In this document: positions 47,411 to 58,795 of the stretch, piece after piece
Numbering within the stretch: position 1 is the stretch's first letter
Layout of the letters: every line of letters starts with the position of its first letter
Source of the DNA: Histoplasma ohiense
Lineage: Eukaryota; Ascomycota; Eurotiomycetes; Onygenales; Ajellomycetaceae
DNA length: 64,000 nucleotides
Reading direction: 5' to 3'
Assembly (NCBI GenBank): GCA_017607445.1
Contig: JAEVHH010000005.1
Span: forward strand, 1,803,001 to 1,867,000
Translations under genes and position numbers: made by a program
The notes under the pieces: model-generated
What the model was told of the DNA's origin: nothing
What the model saw: only the letters and a program-made list of their open reading frames with translations
Database searches by the model: none

Positions 47411-50145
47411 ATGTCCGGTCCCGGAGCTCCCAGCCCGGGCCCCAGGAGCGCCAGCATGGGCCCAGGCGGCGGAGTGCCAATGTCCCAGCAACAGCAAGTA
47501 AATGGCGGCCCTCCTGCAGCAGCGAGTCCAGCGACCTCTGGCCCTCCATCAGGGGTCATGTCCCAGCAGAATTTGAATCAGATTGTAGGTAAAAAGCCTT
47601 CTCTCGCTGTCTTGTCACTTCGTCTTGCGCGGAGTACATAATCTGCACTTTAGTTCTACGCCATGTTCGTTGAAATTTCCAAGCCTATTTGTCTTTCAGT
47701 TGAGGTCGTCTCTCCCCATTCTATATGCCATAAAAGTATATATATTCTTCTGCCCTTTTGTTCCTAATGCTATTTTCTTACTGAATCTTTGTTTCTCATT
47801 TATTATAATGGTTTATTTTGTTATTGCCCATGCGCTGTATCTTACAATTTCTGGCCATTTTTTGTTACAAGTGCAAACTAATTGTGTTTTTCCATGCTTT
47901 AGGTCATCGATTATTTGGCGAAGAAGGGTTACAGCAGAACCGAAGCAATGCTTCGAATGGAGTCCGCGAACCAAGAAATCGATGGACGTCCACTTCCTCC
48001 TGCTAGCGAAGAATCGCGCCCAAAATTTAAGTTGGCATTTGGTATGTGTATTTCCATCAGCAGTTTCCTGGTTGGGGTTGTTTACTTACCTTCACAGATA
48101 TGACAAGGAAATGGATCGAGGACAATTTGGATATTTATAAGGTATTGTCCCTCGACGAGTATATTTATACAGCGTTTTAACACAATTCGCAGCCGGAGCT
48201 CCGACGTGTCCTATGGCCTCTGTTTGTCTACTCATACCTTAACCTCATCACGTCCTTGGTACCACTCGAAGGTCGCCAGTTTTTCGAGACAAATAAAAAC
48301 TTGTTTCTTCCGGAACACAGTGAAGATATTCGCGCTTTAGAGCCAATAAGCCTCCCCGAGCATGTACAGGAGAATAGTGTCGCAAAGCTATACCGTAACA
48401 ATAAATATCGCCTTACATTGAGCAATCCAGCTTTTTCAAACCTTATGCAGTTCCTGGAAAGTAAGCAGAAGGAGGGAGGAACTGTCATGTCAGCTATTCT
48501 GAGCAGCTATTGCACAATAATTACTAAGGACCGAGCGGCGGATGATCGGTTCAGCTTTGCTGCAATGCTGGGAAGAGCGAACGATTCTGCCGGGATTCCT
48601 GCGGAGGATGAGGGAATACCAGGCCACCACCCTGGATCCGCATATACGGGTGATAATCCTGCAATGGCAGGAACACTTCCCAGGCTCAAGCTTGGAAAAC
48701 TGCCGATGGAACCACTCCTTGAAGGAGATGTAAGAGCAGAGCTTGAAGAAGCAGACACAAAAGACCCTCCAACGGGAGGTCGCCCATCTCTTGTTCAACA
48801 CTTTGAACAAATGATTAAAAAGGAAGAAGACGAGGAGGCCCCAACACGTGCTGAAATACCATATCCGCCATCTGTAGCCCGCGATGTCGCCATGGAAGTT
48901 CAAAAGGTCAAAGAAAACCGTGACAGATTCAAAATCGAAGGACGGACTGGGGGGGTTGGCCCCGCCATCAGTGTTTGCATGTTCACTTTTCACAATACTT
49001 ACGATAGGTACGTTGACGGAAGCCCATGACTTCCTACTCACTTTATGTAAGTCCTCTAACCGTCTTCTAGCATCAATTGCATAGATTTCTCCGGCGACAG
49101 TATGTTGGTTGCCGCTGGAACCCAAGATTCTTATATTCGCGTTTGGAGTCTTGATGGTTTGCCGATCCCAGCAACATATCAAGAATTAGAAGACTCTCCG
49201 CCTACAAACTCCCATCGTCTCTTTGGTCATTCCGGACCGGTCTACGCGGTGGCATTTGCCCCCTCAATCGCCAGCCCGGAAGAGGAAGAAGTCAAAACGA
49301 ATACGCGCTGGCTTCTCTCATCATCAGCCGATAAAACCATCCGTTTATGGTCACTTGATCTCTGGCAATGTATGGTAGTCTACAAGGGCCACGCACAGCC
49401 CGTGTGGGATATCGCTTGGGGTCCCTATGGCCATTACTTCATCTCTGGCAGTCATGATAAAACTGCACGCCTGTGGGTGACGGATCGAATACGACAGCAG
49501 CGAATCTTCGCCGGACATGATCAAGACGTCGATTGTGTATGCTTCCACCCAAATTCAGCCTATGTTTTCACTGGTAGCTCCGACCATACTGTGCGCATGT
49601 GGGCCGTAACCACCGGAAACGCTGTTCGTATGTTTACGGGCCACACTGGCAACATTACCGCATTAGCGTGCAGCAACAATGGCAAGATTCTTGCCTCAGC
49701 TGATGATCACGGCTCCATCTTCTTGTGGGATCTAGCGCCCGGTAGACTCTTGAAGCGCATGCGTGGCCATGGGAAGGGTGGCATTTGGTCCCTTACCTGG
49801 AGTGCTGAGTCGGCAGTCCTTGTCTCGGGTGGCGCAGACGGCACTGTTCGTGTTTGGGACGTGGCAGGGCCAGCTCAGGATCCGTCCACCGGTCAAGGAC
49901 GTGTGATAAGCGAAGGAGGTACGGGCACCAAGATCGATGCCGGAAACCCTACTGCCTCATCGAACGCTCAAGCCTCGGCTGCGGGTGTTCCAAGTGTTGG
50001 TACAAGCACAACGAAAAAGAAAAACAAAGATGTTGTCGTATCGCCTGACCAGATAAGTGCATTCCCTACCAAAAAGAGCCCTGTTTACAAAACACGGTTT
50101 ACAGGAATGAACCTGGTCGTTGCGGGTGGCGCGTATATGCCATGA
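47411..50145 (+). CDS. taf5: Transcription initiation factor TFIID (and SAGA) subunit TAF5
   Basis: WD40 scaffold of TFIID, and in yeast also of SAGA. Five exons give 748 residues: 47411-47584, 47903-48041, 48098-48141, 48193-49007 and 49071-50145. A Gly/Pro/Gln-rich N-terminus precedes the LisH motif (VIDYLAKKGYSRTEAMLRM, about 59-77). The TAF5 N-terminal dimerisation domain follows at about 100-245 (WIEDNLDIYKPELRRVLWPL). Then come a linker and six or seven WD repeats from about residue 385: GHSGPVYAVAFAPS, KTIRLWSLD, SGSHDKTARLWV, TGSSDHTVRMWAV, DDHGSIFLWDL and GGADGTVRVWDV. Introns of 318, 56, 51 and 63 nt join in frame; the 318 nt first intron separates the disordered leader from the LisH domain. 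The protein ends in a short conserved tail after a Lys-rich loop (TTKKKNKD). Confidence 0.95.
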
Positions 50146-50836
50146 AGACAGCAGATATTGAGCATAATACGTGCCCCTTTTTCCTTGTTTTTTTTCTTTG
50201 CCTACTTGCCAATGTTCGGATCCGTTCCGGGTTCGCATTTTATGTAGAATATATCAACTACCCTTAGTATTCTTGTTTTCTACATCTTTCATTTCTATTC
50301 CCGGTTATTGGCGCAAAGGCATACAATCAACGTTGGGCATGTCGCTTTTTTTACAGGGGAAAGCGAAAACGGGAAAGGTAATTTGTTTTCATATGAGATT
50401 TCCCTGGAGTTCTTCCTTGGCGCGGATGTGTCCATTTCTCCTCCTTTTTCCCACTCCTCCCACCCGGGAGATGTATCAATGCATTTAAACACTTAGTCCA
50501 AGGAGAGAGTAATTGGTCCAATGCTATTGCTGCATGAGGCGTGCAAAAATAAAATTGACACTAGAACCGGTTGTTGCAGGTTGTGACCCCCGTTCTGTGC
50601 AGATGCTGATGCATTTAAGAGATTCCTCGAGGACCCATAAAGTCAAGAGCTTCTAGTATGGTATGAAACGTAGGCAGTAACTTGGAGAGAGTATAAATCC
50701 CGCCTATCCCCATATATCGAAAGCAGAAATGTGCTTCATTAAAAGCACGCTGGCTCCAGGGAAACGGCAAGTGGAAGGAGAAAAAATACATTCATCCATT
50801 GATCCCAGAAAAAAGACATCCGTTAATTCCGGGTAA
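50146..50836. other. Convergent intergenic region between TAF5 and PPE1
   Basis: 3' flanks of both genes; no coding signal. Confidence 0.6.
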
Positions 50837-52579
50837 TCAGGGGTTTGACTTTTTCCAGTTGCTTGGCGGGAACCCGCTATCATTCCCACCCCCAACTCCC
50901 TTCGCCATAGCCTGCGCCGCCAAGATATCGCCGACTTTGGGCGGGAGAATGAGGGCGCTTCTGTCGTTCCGTTTGTAGAAGTCGACGAGGATCTGTGCTG
51001 TTTTTGCGGGCTGGTCTTCGTGGATAAAGTGTCCAGCTTCTGGGAGTACTTGGAGCTGGTATTTGCCTGGGTTTGTTATGAAAATTTTCGGGCGAGTGAT
51101 GTTTTAGTGTGCAAGTCATCACGCATGTAAAGGTGAAGAAGGCAAATAACACCTTGAGTTTGAGGTTTCAAGGGGTTTAAGAACATACCCTGCATCTGCC
51201 CAATAATAAGCTCGGTATCAAGGCGATCTGTTCCAGCCAGCAACAGCAGTTTGCCCCCGCGAGCTTGAAGGAACTTCTTGCTCAGGCCGATGAACCAATT
51301 CTCCCAAAACGGCTTCGTTGCTGCTAGATCTGTACGCCACTTCCACGGTCTGGAGCTATCGGATGGGTCTTCACGAAGTAGAGATGGCACAGACGCACGT
51401 GCGGACAAGGTATTGCGGATCGTTCGTGATCGAGTGCTTGCATTATTAGTTTTGATCAAGCTGATGAAACCTAATGGATCCTAATGGAACAGGTTTCTTT
51501 GAAATCCATGAGCGAGGAAGAGAGGAAACGATATGCACAACATACTGCCAATCGATCCCGGAAGATACAGAAGGGAAGCTAGACGGCCTGGTAGAAAGGT
51601 ACGTCTCCATACTTTGAAGGGCATCCATCGCAGAACCTGAACTCATCAGCAAATTCCAACAAAACATCGAAATTGATATTAGTCCCCACCTTCAACAACA
51701 TCTAAAACGGCATATGCCAGCAGTTTCGACCCAAGTTCGCCTTTGCTGGAAGCATCGGTGACCACAGCTCCGCCCAAACTGTGGCCAACTAAAACGACAT
51801 CCGGGTGTGATTCCCAGTTCATCTTTATTCGAGTTTGCTCTATCACGAAGAGCAAATCACGAGACAAAGTGTCGAGGGTCAAATCCATCTCGACCTGTGA
51901 ATTATTTTCAGCATCCTGAGAGATTTTTACGGAGGTACTTCCATGGTGTCGCGCATCTAGAGATAATATGCCAGCGGCAGGAAGAAGCTTTTTGATTTCC
52001 ACCGCACAGGCAGCAAAAGAAAGGCCCGATGATCCAGCTCCATGGTGGGTGACAAACAAAGGACCGGAGTCTGAAGGCGCACTGATGTACACATGGTGGG
52101 TGATGTGCAAACCGTCAACATCCTCGTCCAGATACAGCTCACGGTCAAAAAAGTCCATCCATGATAATGGTGCGGCTTCTGCCCTTGAGGATGTTAACCT
52201 ATTATTAAAACATATTAAAAACGATTTATTGAATAAATGGAAAATAAAAATATAAATAAATAAAAGCCAGTGACCGACACAAATTGGGTTGGTATTCTAA
52301 ACACCGGAAGGCGATAAATAGAGAAGGGGATACAAAACAGACGCCCACCTACCGAGACGTGCGCGCGAATAGGTTTTTGCTCGCGGATGGTATCACAGTC
52401 CCAGTGGAGGATGCTGATGAAGCTGAAGACGAATCATCATCTTGATGTTCATAATGCCTTGAGGCGGCACTACCATCATGGTCATATTCTCTATCCTCAC
52501 TCGGGTCCTCAAACAAGGGCACCTCTGGGGGTAATCTAGCCAGTCGAGATTTTGCAAAAGATTTCTGAAGCTCGCTCAT
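50837..52579 (-). CDS. ppe1: Protein phosphatase methylesterase 1
   Basis: Serine hydrolase that removes the methyl group from the C-terminal Leu of the PP2A catalytic subunit and so controls phosphatase holoenzyme assembly. Five exons give 434 residues: 52353-52579, 51690-52198, 51546-51636, 51189-51436 and 50837-51066. Introns of 154, 53, 109 and 122 nt all join in frame, for example restoring GIDWHTRSRTIR. The alpha/beta-hydrolase core shows the oxyanion region VTHHGAGSSGLSF, the nucleophile elbow VVLVGHSLGGAV (active Ser), the acid residue in YAVLDVVEGSAMD and the catalytic His in VLPEAGHFIHED. A disordered Ser/Asp-rich N-terminus (about residues 20-75) is typical in fungi. The ATG at 52579 is preferred over non-ATG extensions upstream. 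Confidence 0.95.
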
Positions 52580-53450
52580 ATCTAGCAAGCCTTTACGTAT
52601 CGAGAGCGATCACGAGTGGCAGGATTCAGCAAGAGGCTGAGGAGGACATGGACGGCATGAGATTGGAAGATACGGGGAGCAGAGTACAGAGTAGATATAT
52701 CAAAGCGTCAATGCCCGTCTCTACTAGGTAGGGCAGCGTTAGGGTTTCTCCTACCACGTGGACGGCCGGTTTGGGCAGTGCCTGCCGTTTCGGGTCTAGT
52801 GCGTCCCGTTGGGGTCTGGCTCCGGCCCGTTCGGGCATAGCGTCGAGCCTTGCCACTCGCTTGTCACGTGGTCGTATACATTAGGTAGTATCCAATGGCG
52901 ACAACCTTGGAAATTGGCTGCTTCCCCTGCTTCCCCTTTACGTACACTACTAGTGATGACATGCGGGCAGGGTTGAATTGCCTTTATCTTGCCATGAATT
53001 TTAGGTTATCTTTATCATGAAACAGTACTCCGTACAGAACTAGCTAATTATAAAACTCGAAAGTTTCAAGTGACGGCAGAGCTGAAACCGCACAATCAAC
53101 AACTGAACTTTGAGCAGGAGAAGATATGGATAGCAAGGTTCTTCAAGGATCTAGTGCCAGAAAAGTTGGCAAAATCTGGAAAGACGCTGGAGGGCTCCAA
53201 AAATCCCAACGGCAGAAGACTGCGAAAATTTTGCTCGGGGTGTCCTCCATCCAACGGATATCCAGCCCGTTTGACAGTCAAGGCGCTACCAGCTACACCC
53301 TTATGTATCTGAGCAAAGCAAAGATAATTAATTCAATTCAGACTCAAGCCGCTCGGTGAAGGCGTTTTAACTCTTTCCCATAAAATCTATGGAGATTTGG
53401 CTCCCTCTATTACGGCACTCAGCTATGTCTTGCTTGTTTAGGTCTGCTCG
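52580..53450. other. PPE1 promoter and intergenic DNA
   Basis: Two CACGTG boxes (52755-52760 and 52866-52871) lie 176 and 287 bases upstream of PPE1, and a TACTCCGTA word at 53026-53034. Short plus-strand frames at 53070-53360 may be part of the adjacent pseudogene but match nothing I recognise. Confidence 0.5.
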
Positions 53451-53454
53451 GTGA

Positions 53455-54073
53455 TTCCTTTGCAGAGGCAGCTCACGACTGTTACCGAACTCGCGCAATT
53501 TGTGGAAAAATCCCCTTTTTGGCCTCAGTTGACATCAACATACTCCCAGCATCCTGAACGAAAACTGCCAGAAGTACTCTGGACAAGTTGGTGCAGAATG
53601 ACGCCCTGAGGAAGATCGATCTGCGTCTCGTTTCATAAACAAAGCATCTTCTCTGTTAGAGAGAGTTTCCCTTCTCGACAAGCTTCCGCCTGTCTTGACA
53701 TATCATGACTTTGCAGAGGTCAACATCATGGTTGACTCACAAGTTTACGTAACAGGGGTGGTCGATTTTGACGACACTCAAACAGAGGCCTTTGGTATGT
53801 GCATCTTCGGAGTGTGTGAGAGATTCTTTGGCGTTATGAAGGATCAAAAGTGGAGTTTCTTCGATCCGAACGAAACGTGAGGGATGTGCTTGAAACCGCA
53901 TTCTGGGATACAGTATGGGCTTCAGTACCGCAGTACCGCTGGAGATGAGGAGGGAGGAATTTGAAGAGGCTGTTATAGTTGCGGTCGATATCGGCATCGC
54001 CAATCGATATTTCGTGAGGGGTTTGATCGAAGATGTGAATCTCGAAGGCGAGGATCATAGATCATTGCTTTAG
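53455..54073 (+). pseudogene. Aminoglycoside-phosphotransferase-fold (APH) kinase pseudogene
   Basis: Plus-strand remains of a fungal APH-family protein, a large family of putative small-molecule kinases in filamentous fungi. One frame gives VTELAQFVEKSPFW (about 53475) and then shifts. LDKLVQNDALRKIDLRL (about 53582) ends at a stop at about 53636. The next frame gives LLERVSLLDKLPPVLTYHDF, then AEVNIMVDS and VTGVVDFDDTQTEAFGMCIF (53650-53880) and stops. Reading on past that stop gives VRDVLETAFWDTVWASVP, and a frame change near 53930 is followed by EEFEEAVIVAVDIGIANRYF, ending at 54073. YHDFAEVN is the Brenner catalytic loop (HxDxxxxN) and VVDFDD the metal-binding Asp. At least three breaks make it non-functional; the N-lobe is not identifiable. 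Confidence 0.8.
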
Positions 54074-54117
54074 TTCGCAAGGGTTATCTTCTTGGGACGG
54101 TAGCATCCAGTGCCAGG

Positions 54118-54196
54118 CCATAAGTATTGGCAAACCCCAACACAATCATGATACCTTTTGGTGGCAGAAAGTAGTGGGGGTTGCCAGTACTTATGG
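54118..54196. repeat. Foldback inverted repeat, MITE-like
   Basis: Arms at 54118-54138 and 54176-54196 are 21 bases each and pair with two mismatches (core CATAAGTATTGGCA and TGCCAGTACTTATG). Ten more bases outside each arm pair at 6 of 10 positions, with C/T-type differences. The loop is 37 bases. It starts 45 bases after the APH pseudogene stop. Confidence 0.65.
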
Positions 54197-55145
54197 TCTA
54201 GTACAGTACAGAGAGAGTGTGTATTCATCTCCTGACCCCTCGCCTTTGGCGATATGCATGCTACCACTGAAGCTATCCCTAAATGGATCTATTTACATGG
54301 TTCCCTACACCCTAGGACCTCGTCAAGGCCTGTGGTGGCCTAAGTCCTGGTGGAATGCGGCCCTCCTGGAGCTCGTCTTATAGATTTCTGACATTCTTCT
54401 GTGAAGTCCAGCACAGCAACAAGTGTATTGTCTTGCCTGGCGTAATTAGACTCATCTTCCTTTCCTTACCTTCTTGTTGTCCTTGTCCCCGGCCATGCCT
54501 CCAAGCACACACCATACTGTTAAAAGAAATCCTAAACTTTCCTCTGTAGTTTCTGACATCTTCTCGGAAACGGTGTAGTTTTCCCTTTTCCGTGAGTTGC
54601 CAGCCATGAGTGTGCAGTCCGTAGTTGAGTTAGCAGAAGGTAGTGCTAAGTCTATCTGGCGGAGATGGCCACCTTCCTTTGATTTATTCCACTCATTCGC
54701 CCGTTCTCTTAGGATTTGACTGCAGTAGTATCTTGCAGAGAAGGGCAACGGGGAGGGGTAAATGTCATATTGAGGTCTATAATAACGAATGATGATATGC
54801 CTGCTGCTGATACATCTGCATGCTGTTGGTTCCTGTAAAACATGCATTTTCAATGGGAATTTTTACCACTACACCAAAAGGATCAATCCTTTAGCCGGGA
54901 ACCCAACTTAGAATATATTTGCATGTTTAATGTTTCACAGTTCTGTTTGACTGTTAGGCAACTTCACAGTAGACTCGCAGCACTGCTTCAAACAGTCAAA
55001 CTTTTCTGATAGAAAAATGAAGACAACTAATCATTCACTGATGCTGATTGCTTTAGAATCAACTATCAGAGTCATCATGTGTCAATAGACCAGCTCATCA
55101 AGTACACCATCCTCATCGGTGTATTCTCTGACCACGATGCCAGCA

Positions 55146-55198
55146 AGGGGGTAGGAAAGGATCAGTTGGATGCGTAGCCAACTGATCTCTAACCCCCT
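55146..55198. repeat. Strong hairpin
   Basis: Inner stem GATCAGTTGG (55160-55169) pairs perfectly with CCAACTGATC (55178-55187) across an 8-base loop. An outer AGGGGGT (55146-55152) pairs with ACCCCCT (55192-55198). The two stems are separated by a small asymmetric internal loop. Confidence 0.75.
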
Positions 55199-56403
55199 CT
55201 CATTGATGGCCAAGAGGATGCGGACAAACTGGCGAGATAGCCAAAGAACATAGGATCTGTGGGCCTTTATTCGCGGCTGAGGCCTTTCTCATCGGCAATC
55301 AGTGCTATTACCTGCCCTCAAGCCTATCTACGGGAGGAGTATTCTAGGGTCTCACAACTCACATCCCGTGATTGTGCCTCAATTAGAGGGACAATGCTAC
55401 TGCCAGTAGCTTCTCTGTAAGCCTCGGAAGGGTACCCTTTTGCTCATCCAGAGGGGTGGCAGTGAGAACGGAGAGCGCGTGAACGGGGTGAAGCGTTAAC
55501 ATTCTGTGGTGGAGCCAGGCCGACACAGAGCAAGAAAGTGGGCATCGTCTTTACCAGTGGACAACCAAGAGCTGCCTTGATGATGGAGCAAATACAAATG
55601 GCTGCTGCCCGCAAGGCGATATTCGCGGAGTCGAGTTATCAAGTTGACAAACGTGATTTAAAAAAAAAAAAAAAGCTAGTTTGATCTATGACGCCGGATG
55701 TTCCACGCCGAATTCCAATTGCCTTTATATCTAGAGCCGCCGCTGAGAAGTGCTTCGCTACACGTAAATGCACTACCATTAATTATTTATTTTATTACTA
55801 ACTCTAAAAGGGACGGATACTCCGGCTGTTTTTACAAACCTCAATCTAGCGGCAGGAGAATACAGGAGCATGCCGCAGTAGAGAATCGGGCATGGACTCT
55901 CTGCGCGCTGTAATGACCATCTTTGAAGGAACATGCTGCATGCCTGTTATGGCCACCCGCAGGAATTTCAAAGACATTTGGAAGCGAGTTAAAACCCTGT
56001 CCTGTGTTAACAACGGGAACAATTTTATTTCGAGTCGGCCGTGATGACCTCATCGAGCCCATGACGATATCAACGTGAAAAGGTGCAAACAGGGGACGAA
56101 AAACCGGTAAGTTCCTTCGCCACGGTCGAGGATTATTATATATCCAAAACAATGAGGCAGGCTTCGACCACTATATTATTATTGGTATTTTGGAACGAAA
56201 TTGCAATTTCAAGGTCCCAGCGGAACTCCTGAATCCAGGCTCTTTTCCTCTCCTGTTCTTCCTCCCTCTTCCCACCTTTCCGTATGCGGCCTGGATTTTA
56301 CAAAGCGAGACCGGTGTCTTGTAGTTAATATTTTTGGTTACAGCTTCCATTTCTTCCCCTCTTAATATTATCTCGCTACCCTGAGCTAAGGTGGTTTCTC
56401 ATC

Positions 56404-58094
56404 ATGTCTCCGCTATGGGGTTCACGCAACCATGAAGAGTCAGGCGCGGAAGAAGAACATGGTGAAAACGAAGCAACAGAAAGGAGGCAGCGAAGAGGTG
56501 AGCCAACGGAACGAACTCGGCTGCTGCCACAAGGGGTATACTTGGATCCCGATGACCCAGGAGTAAGGCCCAATTCTCTCCTCTAAAACCAGTTACTTCC
56601 CCAAAAAAATAATAAAATAAAAATAAAAATAAAATAACGGAAAAGAATGAGTTTTCAAAGCTGAACCACAAATAGGTGTCTCCGTACAATCTCTGGAGTG
56701 TCCGGGCTCTACGAAGCCTCAACATCCTCTTCCTGATAATAACCCTTATCTGGTGGATTGTGCTGCTCGCGTCAACTTTCGTCAGTCCGCCAGGGATGAA
56801 CAGCCGCGGTCCAGGCTTCCTCGATCTCTCCTTTGCCACCTTGACCATGGGCAACCTGCTAATTGCCCTGATATTCTTCTCCGTCCCGTCGAGGCCCATG
56901 ACCATATGGGGCGCCGTCCTCTCCCTCTTCCTAGCAGTCAACTTGTTCATCATCGTCGGCGTGCGCCGTCTCCGTATCGAGGAGGGATGGGTGGGTATTG
57001 CCTCCGCCACATGGGCGACAGTGGTTAGCCTTTATTTATTAGCCCAGACCCGCTTCGTGGCATGGGGCAAGCGGGAGGAGGAAGAGCGCTTGACGGGCAG
57101 GGAAGAGACGCGGCGAACGCTTCGAGAATGGTTTGCCGTCCTGCTTGAGACGATCGTCGTGGCCGTCACGGCCCTCGCGGCCGTAATGCTCATGGCCACT
57201 TTGATCGTGCGCGCGAAAGATGCCGGCCTCCCCGCCCCCGGCAAGAAATATTACGTCGATAACGGCAAATATCAAATCCACCTGGATTGCGTGGGCGCAG
57301 CCCCCTCAATGGCGGCCAACAAACGCAGCGCAACAGTCCTCCTGGAAGCCGGCGAAATGCCAGTCGAAGACAGCTTTCGCAGCTGGGTGCATGAGGCGTA
57401 TCGCAATGGCTCCATTGACCGATACTGCTACTGGGACAGACCTGGTATTGGGTGGTCTGACAATGCCCCATCTCCACACTCTGCGGGCATGTCCGCCGAC
57501 GTCCTATCTGAAACCCTCGCGCTCGCAGACATCAAAGGGCCATGGGTCGTCGTATCCGCTGGCGTGGGTGGGATATACAGCCGCATTTTCGCCAGTCGAC
57601 ATGCCGCTGACGTCACAGGTCTCATGCTGATCGACGCCTTGCATGAGGATCTGCTGCCAGAGCTTGGCAAGCCAGGTCGCGGCTTCAAGCTCTGGCTACG
57701 CGGGATATTCTCCCCACTTGGACTGGATAGTTTGGCCGGGGCGATATTCAAGGGCCGCACGAGGGAAGACCGTGTGTACGGTAAAGTGGCGTACCAAAAT
57801 GGCAAATTCATCAAGGCGAAGTTGCAAGAGAACCTTGTTGCAGATTCGACGACGAAGAGCGAGATTTCCAGTGCGAAGAACATTCAGTCTCCGTCCATGC
57901 AGCTGGTCGTTGTCAGTTCTGGTATTGAGGTGAGAAGGAGCCAGAAGTGGGCAGATAAGCAAAAGGAGCTTACCAATATCACTGATAATTTGGTGGCGTG
58001 GGATATTGTCAAAAATGCACCACATGAGGTTTGGCGAACGGATAACGGGAAAGGTTTGCTTGGAGATAGGTTAAAGAGGTTGGTCAAACCGTGA
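56404..58094 (+). CDS. DUF2417 integral membrane protein with alpha/beta-hydrolase-like domain
   Basis: Two exons, 56404-56562 and 56676-58094 (intron 113 nt), give 525 residues. Residues 1-53 are charged and disordered. VSPYNLWSVRALRSLNILFL starts a membrane region with about six hydrophobic segments (residues about 62-245), including NILFLIITLIWWIVLLAS and TIVVAVTALAAVMLMATLIV, corresponding to DUF2417. A lumenal or extracellular alpha/beta-hydrolase-like domain follows (about 255-525) with RYCYWDRPGIGWSD and GLMLIDALHEDLLPELG. The nucleophile elbow reads WVVVSAGVGGIYSR, so the usual GxSxG Ser position is Gly. Relatives are often annotated as mitochondrial or integral membrane proteins; the function is unknown. 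Convergent with NPL4. Confidence 0.9.
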
Positions 58095-58795
58095 GTTAGG
58101 CCCCAGTTGGTGGAGAGCTGATTCAGGCTGTTTCAAAGGGAAAATTGTCCTCTGGTGATGCCTCTTTTGACTAATTTTCGAAGTCGTATTTTCACATTTC
58201 ATTTTCTCTTGGTATTCGAACGCGCTATTTTAACCAGAGCAAAGGCGCTTGTTTGGACCAATGTATCTAAATTGTGAATTTTCTTTAAGTCTGAGCTAAC
58301 TGGTGTATATAAATGCAAACCCGCCATGATAAAATGATAAATTGAAAAGATATAAAAAGTTTCATGGAAGCTCCAATTCTCATCACCATTTTATTGATCA
58401 CATACTATTATTCAATAATGTTCAAGCTGGGCCATTTCCAGTTTCTCTTGCTTAAGAAAACACAGTAATCCATGTGCATTAATTAGCTTCAGGTTGTTTT
58501 TAATTTTCCCCTCTCCCTTGGTTTCCATTCACCACCGTTAAGACATTGGAAAATTTGGTTGGTTTGGGATTGTCGTGAAGTGAGAGATTCGATCCAGTAG
58601 TAAGCTGTATCAACTGGAGGTGCAAATACCCGCCTTGCAAGAGACGTATCTCGAAAGTAGGACAGTAAATAAAATGGTTGGTAGGGCTTATCAGCGTAAA
58701 TGTATATGCACTTTAATGTATCTTAACTGCAACCCGGTTCCGTAACGAGAAAGAGAAAATTCTACACGAGTGGTAGATGTTTGTATGGGAAAATG
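58095..58795. other. Convergent intergenic region between the DUF2417 gene and NPL4
   Basis: AT-rich 3' flanks of both genes; no coding signal. Confidence 0.6.

Larger units (their letters stand above)
54074..56403. other. Repeat-rich relic zone without intact genes
   Basis: It contains a foldback element (54118-54196), a minus-strand frame at 54452-54853 that may be an old retroelement fragment, a spaced inverted repeat near 54943-55000, a strong hairpin at 55146-55198 and a poly-A at 55660-55673. No intact gene is supported until 56404. Confidence 0.55.
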
